64,000 nucleotides of DNA. Origin: Prochilodus magdalenae (lineage: Eukaryota > Chordata > Actinopteri > Characiformes > Prochilodontidae). The stretch spans positions 360,001 through 424,000 of the forward strand of contig JAMWET010001064.1 in NCBI GenBank assembly GCA_024036415.1, in the 5' to 3' direction. Position 1 is the first letter of the stretch, and each line of letters begins with the position of its first letter. Shown here piece by piece: positions 32,840-44,752 of the stretch. Under the pieces are notes generated by a model. That model was given only the letters and a program-made list of their open reading frames with translations. It searched no databases and had not been told where the DNA came from. The position numbers and the translations under genes were made by a program.

Positions 32840-33400
32840 TGTTTAGACTCTGCACCCAGAAGGAAGTGTGGGACTGCAGTGCTGTTGGGAAGGAAGACAA
32901 AGCTTACCAGGAACAATATGTGATGATACATTTAGACTGATATGGGGAATATTTATTGAGCTACACATACAGAAGTAGTGTCCCTCAGTAGAGCTAATCC
33001 AACATGCCAGGCGTCTCATCATGAAGCTGTAAAGGTTCCTAATGGTGTCCTGTGATAATCCATCCCATGCAGGTTGAATATTCTCACACAGTTCTTCAGA
33101 TGGTGCGGTAGGGGTGGATATGGGGATGACACCAGGATGTGTGACCTTGGTGCCTCCACACACAGATTCGTTGGTAGTCCCCACCAAGACAAAAGCAGAC
33201 TCGTCACTGTAGATGACCCGCTGCCATTCTGAGTCACTACATGACAGCAGTCATTGGTGCTGTTGACGTGGTGTTAAGGACAGTTGTCATAATGGTCTGT
33301 GTCTATGTTGTCCTGCATGGTGTAGTTGTCTGCCAATGGTGCTGGCACTAACAGGATGACTCATGGAGGGCATCACTGCTCACTGAAGGTCGTGTCTGTG
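32840..33400 (-). mobile_element. Tc1-like family A, copy 3
   Basis: On the minus strand it encodes, with stops and shifts, the segment near the first catalytic aspartate, a THPGV-like motif, then directly ELCENIQPAWDGLSQ and LYSFMMRRLACW of the C-terminus. The catalytic middle is missing at the same join as in copies at 10392, 40250 and 42960. The 3' end still has 'tgtagctcaataaatattcc' downstream of the stop. Confidence 0.85.
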
Positions 33401-33520
33401 ATCGGGTCAGGCAGTTAATGCGAAAAGGCCCCTGCTTGCTTACGTCAGTCCATGTGCCTCTGCATGTGATGCAAGTTTGAAAACGTAAACTAACGCTAAC
33501 CCTAACAATAAAACATGCTT

Positions 33521-33769
33521 TATACACAAATACATACACACATACAGATACACACACAGAAATACACACACATACAAAAATGCACACAAACACACACACA
33601 TATACAGATACACACACATACAAATGCATGCATATACAGATACAGATACACAGACACAGACACACAAACACAAAACACACACAAAGACACAACTACAAAC
33701 ACACGCACACACAAAAAACACACACACACATACAAACTCATATACACCCATGCAGACACACACTCACAT

Positions 33770-33816
<47 letters not shown>

Positions 33817-34172
33817 AACACTTGAATACACACACACATACGCAAACACAAAACTACAAACACACGCACACATTTGCAAACACAAAACACACACACAAAG
33901 ACACAACTACAAACACACACAAACACATACACACACATGCAGACACACACTCACATACGCAAACACAAACCACACAACTACAAACACACACACACACACA
34001 CACACACATATGCAAACACAAAACACACAACTACAAACACACATACACATTTGCAAACACAAAACACACACACAAAGACACAGCTACAAACACACAAACA
34101 CACATAGACACAAACACAAAACACACACCAACAAACAAACTCATACACACACATGCAGACACACAATCACAT

Positions 34173-34206
<34 letters not shown>

Positions 34207-34357
34207 ACACACACACACACACACACACATACGCATATACAAACACACAAATATAAACACACACACACACCATACATATACAAACTCATACACACACATG
34301 CAGACACACACTCACTTATGCACACACACACACACTTGAATACACACACACACACAC
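33521..34357 (+). repeat. 840-bp CA-rich complex repeat
   Basis: (AC)n alternates with acaaacac, catgcagacacacactcac and 'acacaactacaaacacac' modules that recur several times, so longer modules were duplicated within the tract. The longest pure (CA)n is at about 33774-33811. Open frames of up to 274 codons are Thr/His on + and Cys/Val on - and are artefacts. Confidence 0.97.
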
Positions 34358-34428
34358 TGTTTTGCATTATAACAAAGGAGTCCGTGCAGTTAAGAGATCA
34401 CCACCACATTTCATATATTCCTCTTACC

Positions 34429-34508
34429 CTTTCAACACACGCACACACGCACACACACACACGCACACACACACACACACACACGCACACACACGCACAC
34501 ACACACAT
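34429..34508 (+). repeat. (CA)n with CG interruptions
   Basis: Alternating purine-pyrimidine run including acgcac units, separate from the larger CA tract. Confidence 0.93.
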
Positions 34509-34880
34509 TTTCCTCCTCTCGCTCTCCTCTCGCTGTACGTCTGACACAATACGGAGGAACATTTGTCATTAGTTATCAGGGGTTGATATATTGGTTAGCC
34601 TGCAGAGAAACAGCTGTTTTGCTCTAATCTCGGGGTGCATAGGCCAGTATTCATGACAGCCAGCTGCAGGAAATCACAGAGGAGGAAGAGTCCACCACTG
34701 AGACACCACACACACACACACACGCTGCCTTTCTGCCCACAAGATGCTTTACAATCCGCTGCTTGATATTTTATTTCCATGGTGAGGAGCCACCTTTTCA
34801 ATGAACCCACTCCCCTCCCCAAACCCCCCCTGCCACCTGTAAACATACACTTCACATAACACACAAACACACTCCCTTAC
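34509..34880. other. Candidate conserved noncoding element
   Basis: Unique sequence ('tgtcattagttatcagggg', 'ctgcttgatattttatttcc') is interrupted by a short CA run at 34705-34723. No gene was recognised. Confidence 0.35.
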
Positions 34881-36123
34881 TTTTTACAGCCACTTAGATG
34901 TACATAAAACATTTACAGAAGCAGGCAGATTCATATACACGCACACACTAACATTTGTTTTCATCCTTGTCTTACACGGACACAGGTTTGTATGTATATA
35001 TCACACGTATGATAAGCGCACCATTGCCAACATGGTTTATATAGTTATATTTATATATTTATATAAATATTTAAAAGAGCAATTAGTGAGCTGAAGCAAA
35101 CGGTCAAATTCATACTGGGGGCCACATATCACCAGAAAGTCATGATGTTCTCTTCCTATCATAAGAGACAAGGAAATACACAGTTCCTCCTCCCTCTTCA
35201 CTCGCTACCAGTCTAGAAGAGAGAGCAGCACCAGTGTTGCCGGTGGAGAGCAGCACCAGTGTTGACTCTTCTCCAACGTCTATTCTATCTCTTCTTTTGT
35301 TTGCTGCTTAATGTGTTTTCTTGCTCACTCGCCAAGAGCTTCAGCCATGGTTGTGTTTACAGCTCCTGTCATTGGCTACCTGCCCTTAAATGATCTAACT
35401 GGGAGCAGCCCCTTCAACATGACTGATAAGAGGTTGGGGTACGCCGTCAGGGTAGCAGCGCTACTTCTTCATGTTGGACTGATTCCAGTCCTCCAGTGCT
35501 ACAGTGACTCACTATCACCTCTTCAGGTATAAAGTGGTATTACATGACAGGCTGGTCAGGGCTAGCTGGTTAGCATGCTAACTTCAGTAGATATCTTAGC
35601 AACATGATACATAGAGTACTTTGAGTTTGGAATGTTGGAAATTAAAAGTCATAATAAAATTGTACTTTTAAATATTTGGATATTCAAACACCAGAAGCAG
35701 CTGAAATGCATTTTCCAGGAGTCCAGGTTTCTGTCTTGTTCGCCCAGTCTCATGGCCCAACCACTGATGCTGGTTTAACATGTCAGCTGGCCCGATAAAC
35801 AGCTAATAAGGACTGACTAGAGCTGTGCACATTGCACTAAGTAGCGGCAATGGTCAGTCACTGATGCTCACCAGTGGCCTTACGGTGGCTGATGGTCGAC
35901 ATTCGGCTTGGTGTGTATCGATCCTGAAAGTGATTTTATGGTTACGGAGATTTCATTTGCTCCATATTGGTCCCCAATGTTGTCCCGTAACCAGGATTAA
36001 ATCACTGTAACGTGTAGCCTATCATGGCTTATAGCTACATTACCTTCCAGTATGGCCGAAGGAAAGGGATTGACACTCAGTAAAACTTTGCTAAATGGTT
36101 CTAAACTAAAAAAAATTGAAAAT
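34881..36123. other. Unique sequence, no recognised gene
   Basis: A small direct duplication 'gagagcagcaccagtgttg' occurs at about 35222 and 35247. A 73-codon open frame at 35311-35532 ends next to a donor-like 'cttcaggtataaa', but it has no domain I know and no acceptor I trust. The rest is unremarkable. Confidence 0.4.
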
Positions 36124-36765
36124 TCAATTTTTCCATGTTTTTCCATGTCATTCCATGTTTTTCCATGTCATTCCATATTTTCCATGGTTTTCCATGTTTT
36201 TCCATGTTATTCCATGTCATTCCATGTTTTTCCATGTTTTTTCCATGTTTTTCCATGTTTATCCATGACATTCCATGTTTTTCCATGTTATTCCATGTTT
36301 TTCCATGTTTTTCCATGTTATTCCATGTTTTTCCCTGCAAAGTTGGCACGTTTTAATCTGTGTAAAACCAACACACACATGCACAGACTCACTCGTTTTC
36401 CTCAATTCAATTCAAGGAAGACTCAATTAAATTTTTCCATGTTTTTCCATGTTATTCCATGATTTTCCATGTTTTTTTCCATGTCATTTCATGTTTTTCC
36501 ATGTCATTCCATATTTTCCATGTTTTTCCATGTTTTTCCATGTTTGTCCATGTTTGTCTATGTCATTCCATGTTTTTCCATGTTTTTCCATGGTTTTCCA
36601 TGTCATTCCATGTTTTTTCCATGTTTTTCCATGTTTTTCCATGTTTTTCCATGTTTGTCCATGTCATTCCATGTTTTTCCATGGTTTTCTTAGATTTCCC
36701 TGCAAAGTTGGCACGTTTTAATCTGTGTAAAACCAACACACACATGCACAGACTCACTCGTTTTC
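36124..36765 (+). repeat. CCATG-word minisatellite duplicated at 365 bp
   Basis: Units of 10-12 bp (tttttccatg, tcattccatg, tttgtccatg) run from 36130 to 36330 and again from 36433 to 36690. Each block is followed by the same unique segment starting 'ccctgcaaagttggcacg' (36333 and 36698) and running through 'cacacatgcacagactcact'. The offset is 365 bp. Open frames (HVFPCFSMF-type on +, MEKHGKTW-type on -) result from the repeat. Confidence 0.95.
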
Positions 36766-37478
36766 CTTCCCCTCGCTCTCTGTCACACCCATACATTAGT
36801 TCCTCTATTGCCCCCCTTAGTTACTCTCCTGTGGCCTCCTATTGACAGGCCCCTGCGGTGAAATTTATGTCACATATTTAATATGGACATCGGAATGATT
36901 ATCAAATCCATAGATGCCAAGAGAGGCCGATCAAGCTCTAAATAATGGATGAGAGGAAGATGTGACTCAATTTGTGAGCAGCGGAGAGAGAGAGAAAGAG
37001 AGAGCATCGACTCCCCCTATTGCCTCTCTCTCTCTCTGTCTCTCTTTCTGGAATGTCATTATTCCGGTCGATTTTTTCTCCCCTCGCTTGACATCATTCA
37101 GTGTAATCATCCTTCAATAAAAAAGCTGCTCGTAATAAAAGGAACAACCTGGGTCAATAGGAGGAATATGGAGAGGGATGACCTCTCGTGCGCTGGACAG
37201 CGTATAAATGGGCTCCTTCATCAGAGCGGAGAGGCCTGCGGCACTTTAGCAGCCGCTGCAGCCAGCCTGGAGTTTTTATCACTTATATACACACGCCTGA
37301 ATATGAGGAAAGAAAACAACTGCATTACTGAATCAATGCTCTAATGAAGCAATTCTGCTGCTGCATTGGAGTCAGATACAGGCACAGTGCAAGGCCTGAT
37401 GAGGTCTTTATGCATGATCACATTTGGCACTCAGGGTTTATGACCTGCTTCAGGATTATATATAATATAATCTATAGC
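36766..37478. other. Candidate conserved noncoding element (about 36850-37440)
   Basis: Unique sequence with 'gtgaaatttatgtcacatat', 'tttatgcatgatcacatttg' and 'gaatcaatgctctaatgaag'. A GA/CT low-complexity patch lies at 36983-37050. One of the more convincing regulatory-looking blocks. The 131-codon frame at 36949-37344 crosses the low-complexity patch and has no known domain. Confidence 0.4.
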
Positions 37479-37950
37479 TCACCTGACAAAAAAAAGAGTC
37501 ACCTTGTGTGTTTAAGGTGGTAGTAATTTTAGGCTCCTGCAGATGGCGCTGCACGAGGATGATGGAGCTATAAATACCTGTGGGGTGTGAGTGAGGGGAT
37601 CCATAGATTGAGAAGAGGTGCTACAGTGCTGGGAATGTCTCGTTCCATGAGTGGGAAATGGCTCCACAGCAGAGGTTAATGATTGGCTAAAGGGAGTGAC
37701 TGAACATTTGGACGTGCCAAAGACCATAGTGCAAACGAAGTAGCTGAATCTGCAGGTATATGGAAGCGTACAGTCATAGGGGTCTACCAGCAGTGCCTAA
37801 AATCCCAGTCTACAGGAAATTCGACTTGGAATTGTGCCAGCGACGGAATCCACCAAATCTGGCCCAACTGCACAATCCTTTGCTCCAACAGTGTCTGAAC
37901 ACTGATGTGGCCTACATCCAGAAACTTGTCCAGTCCATGCCAATTTGAAT
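37479..37950 (+). mobile_element. Tc1-like family B, copy 2
   Basis: It starts with the terminal motif tcacctgacaaaa, also seen reversed at the ends of the copies at 39526 and 55840. It encodes remnants of the N-terminal DNA-binding region (VAESAGIWKRTVIGVYQQ-like) and then directly the C-terminal segment NTDVAYIQKLVQSMP. The catalytic domain is missing. Frame breaks are present. Confidence 0.85.
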
Positions 37951-37964
37951 CTCACCCAAGACCA

Positions 37965-38240
37965 GGACAACATCTTGAACTCTTTGTTCCTCAACCCCTT
38001 TCTGAACAATGTGGCAGGGCACAGTATGCTGTTGAAAGAGGAGTGGCTGGCAACAATGTTTAGGTAGGTGGCACTGATGTCCACAGGAATGCCTGGACCC
38101 AGGGTTTCCCAGTAGAACATTCCCCAGATCATCTAAATCCTTTAATCAGCTAGCATTCTTCCCACAGTGCATCCTGGTCCCCATGGTCGGAAATATCCCC
38201 TGGTATTCTGGGGGTCCCATGCCAACAGGGTGCTCTTACT
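37965..38240 (-). pseudogene. Tc1-type transposase catalytic-core fragment, family F
   Basis: Reading the minus strand, the segment MFYWETLGPGIPVDISATYL and the following NIVASHSSF match the central DDE region of a fish Tc1-like transposase (usual form AMFCWETLGP) just before the second aspartate. A further remnant follows, shifted in frame. It directly follows family B copy 2 but belongs to another family, so the two are either nested or abutting. Inactive fragment. Confidence 0.75.
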
Positions 38241-39049
38241 TTAGAGGAGCTGAAAGATTGGTTTAGCAGTTCCTCTTCTGGAAATGATATTTTCTAGTTT
38301 GGTAGGTCTTCCACATCCGAGATCTTGACTAATGATTAACCCTTTCCACCTTTATCTCTCAGATGTACATCATACTGTAAAGTTTTTCAGAGGTAGTCCA
38401 GGCATGGTTTCAGTGAACAGACGATAAAGCACCAACTGGGTGAACAAGTTTGCTACAGCGCCACCCTGAGGCAGACCAGTGCGGTATCTCTAGTCAGTGA
38501 AGAACAACAAAGACTAAAGCGCACTGATTGGTGAATGAAGCAACGACACAATGACACCGTAACGACATAAGGGGTTAACTTTCAGGGTCTTGTGGTCTTC
38601 TCGGCCATCTAGGATAGCTTGTGGCTATACAGGCACAGATGTTGTGACATCATGCTTTCATACTTGCGTCAAGTGAGTGACCAGCTTCTGGCACAGGGTA
38701 GCAGGACTGTTGGAGGACCTGGACAGCCAATAAGGGAATATTCGTAATAAATAGATACAGGGCCATTGGATGTTAGCCCAGTTTCCCAACCCTGGTCCTG
38801 GAGGAACACTGCCCTGCACATTTGAATGTGTTCACTGTTCCCATCTGATTCAGCTAATCAGGACTGAGTTTCCGGAAGACATTTTTTTTTCATAGATGAT
38901 CTTAACAGGGAGATGGTTTTGGCTCAGCTGGTAAACAACCCACAGACTATTTGTAGTGGGTGTCTTAGAGTGGGGAAAGTACTGCAGGGCTGTGTTCAGG
39001 GAAGAGGTGGTCAGTAGTGGAATCAGTAATCAGTATTCGCTAAGCATTC
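38241..39049. other. Mostly unique sequence with one dispersed repeat piece
   Basis: The string 'tttcccaaccctggtcctgg' with 'gattcagctaatcagga' (about 38782-38865) resembles a dispersed fish repeat; a related piece with 'cctgattcaaatcagctcat' is at about 63915. The rest is unassigned. Confidence 0.4.
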
Positions 39050-39526
39050 ACTTCAGGTTCCTGCAGATGGCGCTGCACAAGATGATGGGGCTATACATAC
39101 CTGCGGGGTGTGAGTGACGGGATCCATAGATTGAGAAGAGGTGGTACAGTGCAGGGAATGTCTCGTTCCATGTGTGGAAAAAGAGCAGATGGTAATGACT
39201 GGCTAAAAGGAGTGACTGTATTTGGGTGTGCCAAAGACCATAGTGTGAAGGAAGTAGCTGAACCTGCAGGTGTATGGAAGCATACAGTAATACGGGTTCA
39301 CCAGCAGTGGCTACAATCCCAGTGTACAGGAAATCTCTTCAGAAATGTGCCAGATCCACCAAATCTGGACCAACTGACCAGTTCTTTGATGCAGGACTGT
39401 CTGAACATTGTTGTGGTCCACATCCAGAAACCCGTCCAGTCCAAATCACAGTCACAGCTGTTATTGGTGCTAGTGGGGGAACTATACTCTATTAGGAAAG
39501 TCTCAGTCGCATTGTTTTGTCCGGTG
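39050..39526 (+). mobile_element. Tc1-like family B, copy 3
   Basis: This has the longest preserved frame of the family (from about 39110). It contains an MSRSMCGK-type start, the helix-turn-helix segment VKEVAEPAGVWKHTVIRVHQ, then PPNLDQLTSSLMQ and the C-terminal VHIQKPVQSK region. The right terminus 'ttttgtccggtga' is intact. Joining of the DNA-binding N-terminus to the C-terminal tail without the DDE core is shared with copies 2 and 5. Confidence 0.85.
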
Positions 39527-40249
39527 ATCTTATATTTTATTCATGTAATGAACTTGTGTCCTTTTCCATCCCTGGCCATGTTCCTTCAGGAACACTGACA
39601 GTCATGTGAGTGCTCTAAGCCGATCACGATGTCACTAAATTTGGTGCTTGAGTGGCCACAAGCCACTCTCCAATTCGGCCGAGTATCACTTCCACAGTAA
39701 ACAACCGGAAATCACTTTGGACAGAGTTTGGCGAGTGTCAAAATGTCACAAGCAGTGGTTGGAAATGCTACTGTCAACAAGCGTCTCGCTATGGGCCAAA
39801 GTTTAGACTTTCCTCTTCACTTCTTCTCAAAACACACTTTGCATTAAGAAGTGCCTCCTGACGTACCATCCACAGTGTTTGATCGACAGGAGCGCCTTAC
39901 TGACAATGACATTGCATTTATGAGCAAGATTGGAAATAGATTTTCATTTTGGCAGATTTGGCGGACAACAATGAGGACAGGCAGCCACAAACAAGTGCAA
40001 ACATGTCAAAAAGACGTATTTCATTTTCCAGCTATTAAGTAAATAAGTTAATGGACAAAAAATGAGTCCCCTCTGTGAGGTTCTGTGGGGTGGGGGGCTT
40101 GTTGAGGTCACAGTTAAATTAAACCACAGTGCCTACAATGAGCTACTGGACAACCACATTTCGCCTTTCACTCATCATCTTATTGAGGGACATAGCATTC
40201 CTATCCTGGTATTCCAAGATGAAACAAGATTTGTTGTCACACGTCACAT
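39527..40249. other. Unique sequence, weak candidate conserved block
   Basis: From 39600 to 40060 the sequence is repeat-free with balanced composition. Overlapping frames at 39652-40042 have no recognisable domain. Confidence 0.3.
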
Positions 40250-40680
40250 ATCCAAAGGGCCTAGTGTCACTCCATCTCCACCCCTACTGCACAATTCGCA
40301 GGAACTGGCACTGGTCATCTTCAGTGACGAGTCCCGCTTTTGTCTTGGTGGGGACTACCAACGAATCTGTGTGTGGAGGCACCATGGTCACACACCCAGA
40401 ACACCTGGTGTCATCCCCATATCCACCCCTACCGCACAATCCGCAGGAACTGTGTGAGAACATTTAAGATGCATGGGAAGGATTATCACAGGCCACCATT
40501 AGGAACCTCTACAACTCCATGCTGAGACGTCTGGCATGTTGAGTTAGCCATACGGAGAGACACTAATCCCGTATGTGTAGTTAAATAAATATTAACCATA
40601 TCAGTCTAGACTGATCATCATTTATTGTGCCTGGTGACCTTTATCTTCCCTTCCCTTATTCTCTTGGGTGCAACTATTGA
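40250..40680 (+). mobile_element. Tc1-like family A, copy 4
   Basis: It encodes VIFSDESRFCLGGDYQRICV around 40318-40376, containing the first catalytic aspartate of the DDE triad. It then encodes TPGV, immediately followed by the C-terminal LCENI region at the family-wide deletion join. Upstream, a short duplicated piece of the join region (about 40250-40312) precedes it. The 3' UTR-like 'tgtagttaaataaatatt' is conserved. Stops and shifts follow the join. Confidence 0.88.
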
Positions 40681-41942
40681 GTATATATGCATGCTGGATG
40701 TGTTTGGCACTTTCTCTCTATGTTCTCTCTGTATGTTCTTTTGTAGGTTCTTTATTAGACATGTTACGGACAGTGCCATTATGGTGGCCATTTCCGCATC
40801 TCTTGTCCCCCAGGACTATGCAGTGTCTCTCATGTCTCACCGGGACTCCGCCATTATGCCTTTGAGCCGGCTAAGAGGTCAAATTAGCTAGCAGAATAAT
40901 TTTCTAGCGACTACACGCAGAGATGTTGATTATCCTTGGGCCCAACATCATTTTTTATGGTTTGTTTATCAAAAAATACTAATGGCTTTTTTAGTGTTCC
41001 AGAAAGATTAAAAGTTAATAGGAGAGTCTAAAGAAACAAATGCAATGGCGCAGCAGCTATGGGAGATGTTAATTAATTTGTGGCCACCTCTGAGCTAATT
41101 AGCTGATATAAAGGAAAGAAAGGGGAGTTAATGAGACCTAATGTAACTGACACACTGAGAACACGGACTATTGAATTTATGAATGTGTGAAGGGGGAAAA
41201 AAATCGGACTACAAAAGTTTTGTTCCTTTGTATTCGTCTCATCAAGCAGCTTCTGAGAGTTTCACTAAGTGGTTTCGCTAATGCTAACGTAGCTCACAAG
41301 ACCCAGACTTATGCAACATGCAATATGTTCTATGAAGAGTAATAGGGGCAGATTTACTAAGAGAGGTGCTAATTACTGAAAGTCTGCTGATACTACGAGG
41401 GGCATCCAGTTTAATGGAATTTCCACCAAGAGTTTTAATGCTATGCAACTCGGTGGACGAAGTACGTAAACCATGTAGTTGAGTTAAAGTAGAGATTCGC
41501 CCAGGGTGAATAGTCCTCCAGTATGAGTAGAAGCTTCTCAATTTAGACCTCCACCGGAGTAACAGTACTAAAGTATTTACCTTCAGATGTACTGAAGTAT
41601 GGAGAGTAACTGGAGCATGATTTATTATGGCTCTAATGTCCTATTATCATTTCTGGAACAGGACTCTTCATCAGCTCAGTGTAGGTTAAGAGACTCTACT
41701 GTCTCTCAGTCCACCAGTCTTTAATAGAAGCTCATTCATTAGTCTGATACTGATGTAACCGCTTCCATTAGCTAGAACCAAGATCAGTCCAACAGGTCAA
41801 CACAAGTTCAAAACAAGGTGACCACTGTACCCTGATTAGTGGACTTGCTTCACGCTTCTTTTGTCGTTAATTTTTATGCACACAAAAGCCAATAGGAAAC
41901 CCAGCTTTGGCCATAATGTAGTAGAGTACACAGTCAGATAGG
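40681..41942. other. Candidate conserved element, then dispersed repeat-like sequence
   Basis: 40880-41200 is unique and ATTA-rich ('agatgttaattaatttgtgg', 'tgagctaattagctgatat'), a good regulatory candidate. 41460-41640 ('gtacta', 'agtagagattcgc', 'agtatgagtagaagcttctc') resembles a dispersed fish repeat, but its ends are not visible. Confidence 0.4.
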
Positions 41943-42165
41943 ACGACTGTCCTTAACACCATGTCAACGTCACCAGAGATCGCAATGGTGTCGTGCCAGA
42001 CTGTCATGGAGTAACTCACAATGGCAGCAGGTCATCTTCAGTGACGAGTCCCGCTTTTGTCTTGGTGTAGACAACCAACGAATCCATGTGTGGAGGCACC
42101 GTGTTCAGCACTAGGATACAGTTTGTTGCCATGTGTCCTATGTCCTCAAGGCCTCCTGTGCACAC
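41943..42165 (+). mobile_element. Tc1-like family A, copy 5 (fragment)
   Basis: It contains 'ctgtccttaacaccatgtca', 'gtcatcttcagtgacgagtc' and the following segment up to 'tgttcagcactaggata', matching the central part of the other copies. It stops before the deletion join. Confidence 0.8.
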
Positions 42166-42959
42166 TCTCTTGTGGCTGAATGCTTTAATGTGCATTTTTA
42201 ATGTATTTTAATGTAATGTATTTTAGCCATCCAAATTCAGATGGACAGGCTCATCACATAACTATGCTGGGCTCGTGTTGCGTTTGGACCTGAAGTTGGT
42301 TCTGTCGGTTGGATCGGCTCCAGACAGAAAGTTGCTAGGCTATATTTGGCCATCTGACCACATTTCAAGGCCCTATCAGAGCTCTGTGCTGAACTACTGT
42401 GCTAAAACACAGTAAAGCAGGATAGATGGGTCCTCAGTTTATACATTTCTATGAATCAGCGTCAGCATCAATAGATATGGGCATGAAAAATATCCCCCCA
42501 CCTCCATTCTGGTGCACACATCGTTTTTGGGGAATATCTGGAGTGGTATTGATGTAAAACACGGCGGAATTATGACACATCATTACCGTTTTAGCTGAAA
42601 CGAAACAGGGCGGCAGCATTTCCCCTTGTGTTTAATGAAAAACATCCCCTGGATGGGGATCAGCTGTTTGAAGAACAGGAGCGCTGGCCAAACCAGCGGC
42701 CAGCAAGCTGCAGCTGGAAACCAAAAGATGAATTTCTGGATTAAGCCTTGGCTACTTTGATAAACCCACATAAAACCTCAGTTCTTGGACACAAATATCC
42801 TTCCTGCTGTGTTCCGACAGTAGAAACCCCAACATCGAAGCCTGTACAGCTAAAACAGACTGGTCTGAATTAACATGTATACGAATGACAAAGTGAAGGA
42901 ACACAAACGAATGGTACTGTATGGTACAATTGAATATATACTGTAATATATATACTATA
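42166..42959. other. Unique sequence, weak candidate conserved block
   Basis: 42510-42790 is repeat-free ('cattaccgttttagctgaaa'). Nothing is otherwise recognised. A TA-rich stretch precedes 42960. Confidence 0.3.
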
Positions 42960-43174
42960 AACGTGAATATATACTGTAGGCATAGATGACTGTACCTGAC
43001 TGACTATATGAGGTCATCCCGTTGTGCGTGCTTTCCATTCTGACTCTACTGTTGTGTTGGTAGCATCCTTTGCAAGTGAAGTAGGAAGGTCTTATCAATG
43101 TATGCCCAATACTTCTCATGCAGAGACTACCATAGCATGCTGTTGGTGGCAGTGGATAAAAGAAAGCATGCACG

Positions 43175-43234
<60 letters not shown>

Positions 43235-43915
43235 CCCAGAGGGAAATTCAAGAAAGAGGGAAATTCAAGAGTGACATGAATGAACCGGGAGGCCTACATG
43301 AACCACGAAGAGACAGAACCGAAAAAATTTCCTGACAGCCAAAACTGTGGACATTCAGCATCCGCCATCCGGTTAGTGCCAGCACCATTGGCAGACCTCT
43401 GCACCACACAGGACTGCATTAACACAGACCATTATGACACATGACCTTAACACCACATCAATGTCACCAAAGACTGCAATGGTGTCGTACCAGACTGTCA
43501 TGGAGTGACTCCGAATGGTGGGTCATCTTCAGTGACGAGTCCCGCATTTGTCTGGTGGAGACGACCAACGACTCCATGTGTGAAGGCACCATGCTCAGCA
43601 CCAAGATAAATGGCTTGTTGTCACACGTCATACGTCCAGAAACCCTGGTGTCACTCCACCTCCAACCCTTACCGCACAAGCTACAGAATCTATGTGAGAA
43701 TATTCAAGCTGCATGGGATGGATTATCACAGGACACCATTAGGAACCTCTACAACTCCATGCCGAAATGTCTGGGATGTTGGGTTAGCAAACACCATGGC
43801 CCGATGCCATACTGAGAGACAGACTTTTGTATATGTAGCTCAATGAATATTGTCCATATCTGTTTAAGTGTGCAGTCCCACACTTCCTTCACTTTTTTGA
43901 CGATGAGTGTATATG
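42960..43915 (+). mobile_element. Tc1-like family A, copy 6
   Basis: One of the longest copies. The 5' non-catalytic region is interrupted by a (GATA)n run (43175-43234). It is followed by the transposase remnant QRLQWCRTRLSWSDSEW, a VIFSDESR motif (about 43518), and after the shared join NLCENIQAAWDGLSQDTIRN to the C-terminus. The right end 'ttgacgatgagtgtata' matches the family A terminus. Confidence 0.88.
43175..43234 (+). repeat. (GATA)n microsatellite
   Basis: About 15 uninterrupted tetranucleotide units lie inside a transposon relic. GATA runs are common polymorphic loci in fish. Confidence 0.98.
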
Positions 43916-44282
43916 TGTGTGTGAACGTTAACAGTACATAAACAAACTGCAAATAAAAAGCATGTGCAGTGAGAGGTACTGGAGTACTGAGCTCCACATA
44001 AACAGTATGTATAGTGAAGAGGACTGAGCAGCAAATAAATATGAACGTAAACATATTATAGAATGTGTATATTGCAACACGTTAAAGTGCATGTGCACTG
44101 ACTGGCGTAGAGGAAGTGGGAAAGGCTCTTGTTTAGAAGGATTATGGTATGGTATATACAGTTATGTGCATTACAGTGTATGTAGTACAGTGCAGGTGCA
44201 GCGGTTTGGAGCAGAGGCATGTGAGAAGGGTCCTTTTTTGACCAAGCACTGAATGGCCAACCATGATATTCACCACCCATAG
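43916..44282. other. Unique sequence, nothing recognised
   Basis: AT-leaning noncoding sequence between two mobile-element relics. Confidence 0.4.
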
Positions 44283-44752
44283 ATTATTAGCCTGTTCTTC
44301 AATGGTCCGGCCCCCCACAGGACCACCACAGAGCAGGTATTATGTGGGTGGTGGATCATTCTGACCACTGACGTGGTGGTGGTGTGTTAGTGTGTGTGGT
44401 GCTGGTGTGAGTGGATCAGACACAGCAGCGCTGCTGGAGTGTTTAAACACTGTGTCCACTCACTGTCCACTCTATTAAACACTCCTACCTTGCTGGTCCA
44501 CCTTGTAGATGTACAGTCAGAGACGATAGCTCATCTGCTGCTGCAGTGTGGGTCCTCCTCTAGTATTTCATTAGTCGTCACATGATGCTGTGGATAGTTT
44601 TAGTTGGTGGAGGACCCTCAGTCCAGTAGTGCCACTGAAGTGTCCAGCTGCACTGCTGTGTGGGATCCACTCACACCAGCACAACACACACTAACACGTC
44701 ACCACCACGTCAGTGTCACACTGCAGTGCTGAGAATGATATAATACCTGCAA
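44283..44752 (-). mobile_element. Family C repeat, copy 4
   Basis: The left part reads 'caccacagagcaggtattat' and 'gtgagtggatcagacacagc'. The right part has the inverse 'gggatccactcacaccagca' and 'gcagtgctgagaatgata'. This copy therefore shows the long internal inverted repeats of the family. Both outer ends are truncated. Confidence 0.8.

Noticed and set aside
33515..34339. 274-codon Thr/His-rich frame
   Set aside because: Read-through of a CA microsatellite.
35311..35532. 73-codon frame ending beside a donor-like site
   Set aside because: No recognisable domain, and no trusted acceptor or partner exon nearby.
36052..36845. Cys/Phe/His-rich frames that look like zinc-binding repeats
   Set aside because: They are translations of the ccatg-word repeat; spacing does not match any zinc-finger pattern.
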